From: Euryodendron excelsum
Lineage: Eukaryota; Streptophyta; Magnoliopsida; Ericales; Pentaphylacaceae
Assembly (NCBI GenBank): GCA_033060915.1
Contig: CM065384.1
Location: forward strand, 16,412,501-16,476,500
Direction of reading: 5' to 3'
DNA length: 64,000 bases
Below, one piece after another: positions 60,220 through 64,000 of the stretch. Under the pieces are notes generated by a model. That model did not search any database. It had not been told where the DNA came from and saw only the letters and a program-made list of their open reading frames with translations. The translations under genes were made by a program, and so were the position numbers. Position 1 is the stretch's first letter, and every line of letters begins with the position of its first letter.

Positions 60220-61780
60220 CACACACGTCCCTTCCCTCATTCGGGTTATACGAAAGAAGTTGAGAGGAAAAGCTGTAGAGCAAGAAAGAAAGAGAAACAA
60301 GAGAAGGAAGAGAGAGAGAGGGGAGGAAGGAGCCCAAGGCTGAGCCCTTCGAAAGCCAGGTGAGGGGACTATCTTCACCACCCTATAACCCTCCTAAACC
60401 CAGCACAAAACACCCTTTAGCCTCACTGTAGAACCCGAGAGCAGGGAGAGAGATAATGAGCGATGTAGAGCACCACCCATCTCACTCCAGCAACCCCAGG
60501 AGCCGAGGGCTGTCACAGGAGCTCGGGACTTCTCGGGGACCCCTTTTGGGTGTCCTAGGAAGATCCAAGGCCTCTGTGCGTGCACCAAGAGCTCCCAGAG
60601 TGCCAAATTCGTCGGATATTCTTTAAAAGACCGTAACTCACGCCACCGACGAGCTTTGCCAACCGGATCACTTGGGGACAAATCATCTCTAGGCAAGGAG
60701 AAAAATTCATGAAGGGAACATGGACAAATTATCATGGGAAACTGGCAAAAAACGCGGTTGCAGGTCGGTAACCTTAGGGTTCCGCCATGCAGCCGACGTT
60801 TCTAGCCATGCAGGCCACCTCCGACCATCTCTGGCCAAGCTCCAACCATGAGTGTGTGACCCAGGTCCTTGCCAATCTCTGGGTTGCACATGAATGGCTA
60901 GGAGGTGCGGGGAATGGCTGAAAAACGAGTTGGAAGCTCTGCCAGTCGCGCGGGAGAAAGAAGAAAGCCAAGCCTTCCACCCTCACGCGCGATTGGTGGC
61001 ACACGCCAGTGCGTGGGACCTCCGATGCCCACGAAATGTTTATGGCAGCCTCCTTACTACTGCAAGAGGTTACCCTAAAAATTTCAGAGCAATCCGATAC
61101 TTTTGTGAATTTCAATGAATTATTTATTGTTGCATGGATAGAAATTCACACAAAATAAACTATAAGTAGAAAAATTCTGAAAAATTAACTGGACACCCCT
61201 AAATATTCGGGGAACCCAAAAATGGCAGAGTGGCCTTAATAGCCCCCCCGAATGGAAACTTCTAGAATACCTCTACTTTAAGCCACATGCAACTTTGTTT
61301 CTAGCCTAGCGATGGATATCACCCCAAAGGGAGAGCCTGAACCTTCCAACTTGTCTAATTTGAGTGTTCACTGACTTAACTTGCCCCCTCCCCACTTAAC
61401 CTTGTTTTAACGAAGTCCTTTTTGTAATAAAAGATAACAAAGAGACTAAGGCGGGGTATTCTCTTCTTTTACAGAAATATTGAGTTAGGAACAATCTTGA
61501 TCCAGACAAATCCTAAGGGTAGGAATCTATGCATTTCCTTAAGATTCATGCTCACTTTGTTTTCCTGTTGAATGATCTGTAATTTACTATATTTTGCGCT
61601 TCCCTTCTTATTATCATATTGATTTAAATGTCTTCCTCTAACTAGCTTCAAAGTATATATAATACTTGTGTATGGTTGCATCACTGGGGAAGAATAAGGG
61701 TGGAACAACCAAAAAGGAAAAGACCCAGGGTTATATATCATGGGTGTACCTAATTGGCTTGATATTCGGGGCTATCATGG

Positions 61781-62266
61781 TGTCGCGCCCAGATTTTTTA
61801 CACTCGAGGAATACTCACCCAAGCGGGAAAAATGTTGTACTCTCTCGTTAGAACTCACCCTCCAAGAAGAATGAGTGCGACTAGATTTGAATTGAAAAAT
61901 TGGTTTGAATAAAGGGCTTTTGAAAAAAGATTCGGAGTCACCACCTAACTTGATTAAGGTGAGTTAGGTCAATTAAAAACTAAGCATAATTCGAAAACTA
62001 CACTTAGGGTTTTTGAAAAACGATTTTGAAAATACCACCTCAAGAGAGGGTTTTTAAGAAAACAGGTTGTTTGGCAACCTTTAGAAAACATTTAGCCCTT
62101 TTTGGAAAAAAAACTCCGTTTGGTCTTTGAAAACAGTGATTCTAGGTTCAGACGTTGGTTACGTGTAGGGAAGACGCACTAAGCTATCACCCTACCTCGC
62201 CCTTTCGGTACCTACATGTCAATCTACCCTAGATTCACCTATGAGAGTCTTCAACTAACTATAGTT
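61781..62266 (-). mobile_element. LTR H: start of a minus-strand Tat-like LTR
   Basis: TGTCGCGCCCAGATTTTTTACACTCG at 61781 with left flank CATGG. Contains the decamer complement with one change (GGAGTCACCA near 61935). After 486 bp it is interrupted by LTR I; the rest is outside the window. Confidence 0.85.
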
Positions 62267-62507
62267 TGTAAGCACCCCATTTTTTACCGCTCGGTAGTCT
62301 ACACTCCGTCCAGACTTGTTTTCAAGTCATTTTGGGCATATTCCAATCGAATCCAATTCCCTGGGTCCAAATTCCATCTTTCCATTGCTTCGCGGGCCTA
62401 TCAGGCCCAAATAGAGGCAAAATGACCGAAATACCCTTAGGGGGCATTAACCTTTCCTTTCCAATTCCAATCCCTCTCTCGAGACAGTTTATTCCTCAAG
62501 ACGGTCC

Positions 62508-62966
62508 GAGTAGCAAAACTACTCACAAAACCGTTAGAGTGGCGGAAACACTCACAAAGCCGTTAGAGTAGCAGAAGTACTCACAAAGCCGTTAGAGTGG
62601 CGGAAACACTCAAAACCCAGGCACGTCTCTTCAGAGACAGTAAGACCCCTTTCCAATCCCTCTCTCGAGACAGTTTATTCCTCGAGACGGTTCCAATCCA
62701 GGCACGTCTCTTCGGAGACGGTAAGACCCCTTTCCAATCCCTCTCTCGAGACAGTTTATTCCTCGAGATGGTCCGAGTAGCAAAACTACTCACACAACCG
62801 TTAGAGTAGCGGAAATACTCACAGACCCGTTAGAGTAGCGGAAATACTCAACCCCGTCCGAGTAGCGTAAATACTCAATCCCGTTCGAGTAACGGAAATA
62901 CTCACAAATCATCAACCCCGTCCGAGTAGCGAAAATACTCACACCGTTAGAGTGGCGGAAACACTC
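62508..62966 (+). repeat. Array of eleven small hairpins in LTR I
   Basis: About 26-30-bp units 'CCGTTAGAGTAGCGGAAATACTCACAA' in two blocks (62508-62612 and 62775-62966), split by two 81-bp units. In each unit GAGTA pairs with TACTC, or GAGTG pairs with CACTC, over a 7-nt loop. Other LTRs have two to four such units. Confidence 0.9.
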
Positions 62967-63093
62967 AGAACCTAGGTCAATACCCATGTTTGTTAGCTCA
63001 CTTCGGTGAAAAATGACCAGACTACCCTTAGGACCTTTTTCGAGACTTTTCGGTCAAGATGACCATTTTGCCCCTAGGCATCCGAACGCCCCG

Positions 63094-63440
63094 GGAACCA
63101 CACCGGCTCTGGGTATCAAACTGGTAATGTCCCGAGAATACTTTTTATAGTGTTCTCAACCTTCCTTTACCTTTCCGGATCATTCCGAGTCAGTTCCGGC
63201 CAACCCAGTACAAAATGACCGTTTTGCCCTTGGAGGGCCGGTCTCCTTCTTCGGCCACACCGACTCTGGGTATCAAACCGGTAATGTCCCGAGAATACTT
63301 TTTATAGTGTTCTCAACCTTCCTTTACCTTTCTGGATCATTCCGAGTCAGTTCCGGCAAACCCGTTACAAAATGACCGTTTTGCCCCTGGTGGGCCGATC
63401 TTCATTTCCGACCACGCCGGCCTTGGGAATCAAACCGGAA
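63094..63440 (+). repeat. 157-bp U3 tandem repeats in LTR I
   Basis: CCACACCGGCTCTGGG-like motif at 63098, 63255 and 63412, exactly 157 bp apart. Confidence 0.85.
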
Positions 63441-63873
63441 ACCTCTGGAAACATTCTAAATAATGTTTCCAGATCCCAAGTCTTTTTCTGAGACAATCCG
63501 GGTTCGCCCCGGCAGTTTCCTATTCCGATTGACCGTTTTGCCCATAAAGGCTCGGTCATCCTTTCCGACCCACCTTATCTTCATTTGTCAAGTCAAATAC
63601 CTCCAAGACACTATTTTGAGTATTCCTGCTCCTTTCTGGCCTTCCGAGTCATTCCCGGCTCCTTCAAATCATTCCTGGACTTTCCGGAGTCACTCCTAGT
63701 GAAGCCAGGCTCAAAATTGCATGGTAGTCACTAGTACAGGCGCCCAAATCTAGTCAAAGATATGTTGCTTGCCGACCTTAATTGTTTCCTAAATGGCTGG
63801 CACCACTACTAGTGGTGCCAGTGTATAATTTGGCCTTGCGCCACTACAACAGGCGCCAGGTTTGTCTTCCCTC

Positions 63874-63881
63874 TATAAATA
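63874..63881 (+). promoter_or_regulatory. LTR I TATA box
   Basis: TATAAATA followed by CAGAGCCTCGTTCAACGTG; upstream CAACAGGCGCCAGG. Confidence 0.75.
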
Positions 63882-64000
63882 CAGAGCCTCGTTCAACGTG
63901 AAAGGGGTCTGAAAACTTAACCTAAAAATCCTATATTTCGATATACAGAGCTCGAGCACCTCTAAAACCCTAGCCTCCTTAGGTTCTCCAAACCCTAGCC

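Larger units (their letters stand above)
59070..61780 (+). mobile_element. Unrelated LTR-like segment with its own TATA region, family unresolved
   Basis: Begins TGTAATACCCGTAACTTTTCC immediately after truncated LTR G. A TGTAATACCC start is common for LTRs of several plant gypsy lineages. It has a TATA box at 60213, a GA-rich 5'-leader-like stretch downstream, and repeated 'GATTCC...GAAA...GAATTC' modules around 59180-59480. I find no PBS, matching 3' end or coding domain. A frame near 61666-61780 (GGTTKKEKTQGYISW) is unassigned. It could also be a piece of a host gene promoter. LTR H inserts at its right edge. Confidence 0.35.
62267..64000 (+). mobile_element. LTR I: Tat-like LTR inserted in LTR H, runs off the window
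   Basis: TGTAAGCACCCCATTTTTTACCGC at 62267, left flank TAGTT. Carries two 81-bp units (62622 and 62703), an expanded hairpin array, three 157-bp repeats, GGCGCC palindromes (63800-63860), TATA at 63874 and AAACCCTAG words at the window end. Confidence 0.9.

Noticed and set aside
60774..61118. Possible host exon (113- and 74-codon frames on opposite strands)
   Set aside because: Overlapping frames in a GC-richer stretch, with no domain I recognise and no splice pattern I can defend.
62508..62966. CRISPR-like regular repeats
   Set aside because: Units are directly adjacent with no unique spacers, vary in sequence, and sit in a plant LTR.

Overview
This window is a block of nested LTR retrotransposons from a plant nuclear genome, most likely a repeat-rich angiosperm. 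I see no intact host gene. The plant assignment rests on three things: a Ty3/gypsy Tat/Ogre-type gag with its zinc knuckle, primer-binding sites complementary to plant tRNA-Arg, and SIRE/Maximus-like Ty1/copia remnants. The species cannot be read from the sequence. Most open frames are chance products of low-complexity or tandemly repeated LTR DNA.

One Tat-like family dominates. Its LTRs are very long (about 3.7-5.1 kb), start TGTAAGCACCCC and end GGGCGCGACA in element sense. I count at least twelve LTR copies in both orientations. Four are solo LTRs: 7702-12170, 15810-20878 and 42235-47061 have perfect 5-bp target duplications (AGGGG, CATAT, AAGAT), and 50492-54212 has a decayed one (ACTAT/ACTGC).

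Layout. 1-2730: AT-rich DNA, a MITE-like insert, then a decayed SIRE-type copia element (RNase H end, spacer, downstream ORF). 2731-13703: 3' LTR of a minus-strand Tat element, itself hit by a SIRE-type solo LTR (4599-6757, duplication GTTTG) and a Tat solo LTR. 13704-22075: the PPT and internal region of that element, interrupted by another solo LTR. 22076-31569: plus-strand LTR A with LTR B nested in it, ending at a PBS. 31737-56928 and beyond: a gag-only, non-autonomous Tat element made of 5' LTR C, PBS, leader, gag remnant, an antisense DUF7745-like ORF, PPT and 3' LTR E, with solo LTRs D and F inserted. 56929-59069: LTR G, internally deleted. 59070-61780: an unrelated LTR-like or promoter-like segment. 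61781-64000: LTR H interrupted by LTR I, which runs off the window.

The most interesting signals are structural and sit inside the LTRs. They are: 81-bp repeats carrying a C(UUCG)G hairpin; an array of eleven small hairpins with compensatory stem changes; perfect GGCGCC palindromes just upstream of the TATA box; a two-stem motif in the 3' part of the LTR; and a 10-nt copy of the PBS at a fixed distance of about 150 bp from the LTR 3' end. The gag-only element lacks protease, RT, RNase H and integrase, so it and its solo LTRs must have been mobilised by a partner outside this window.
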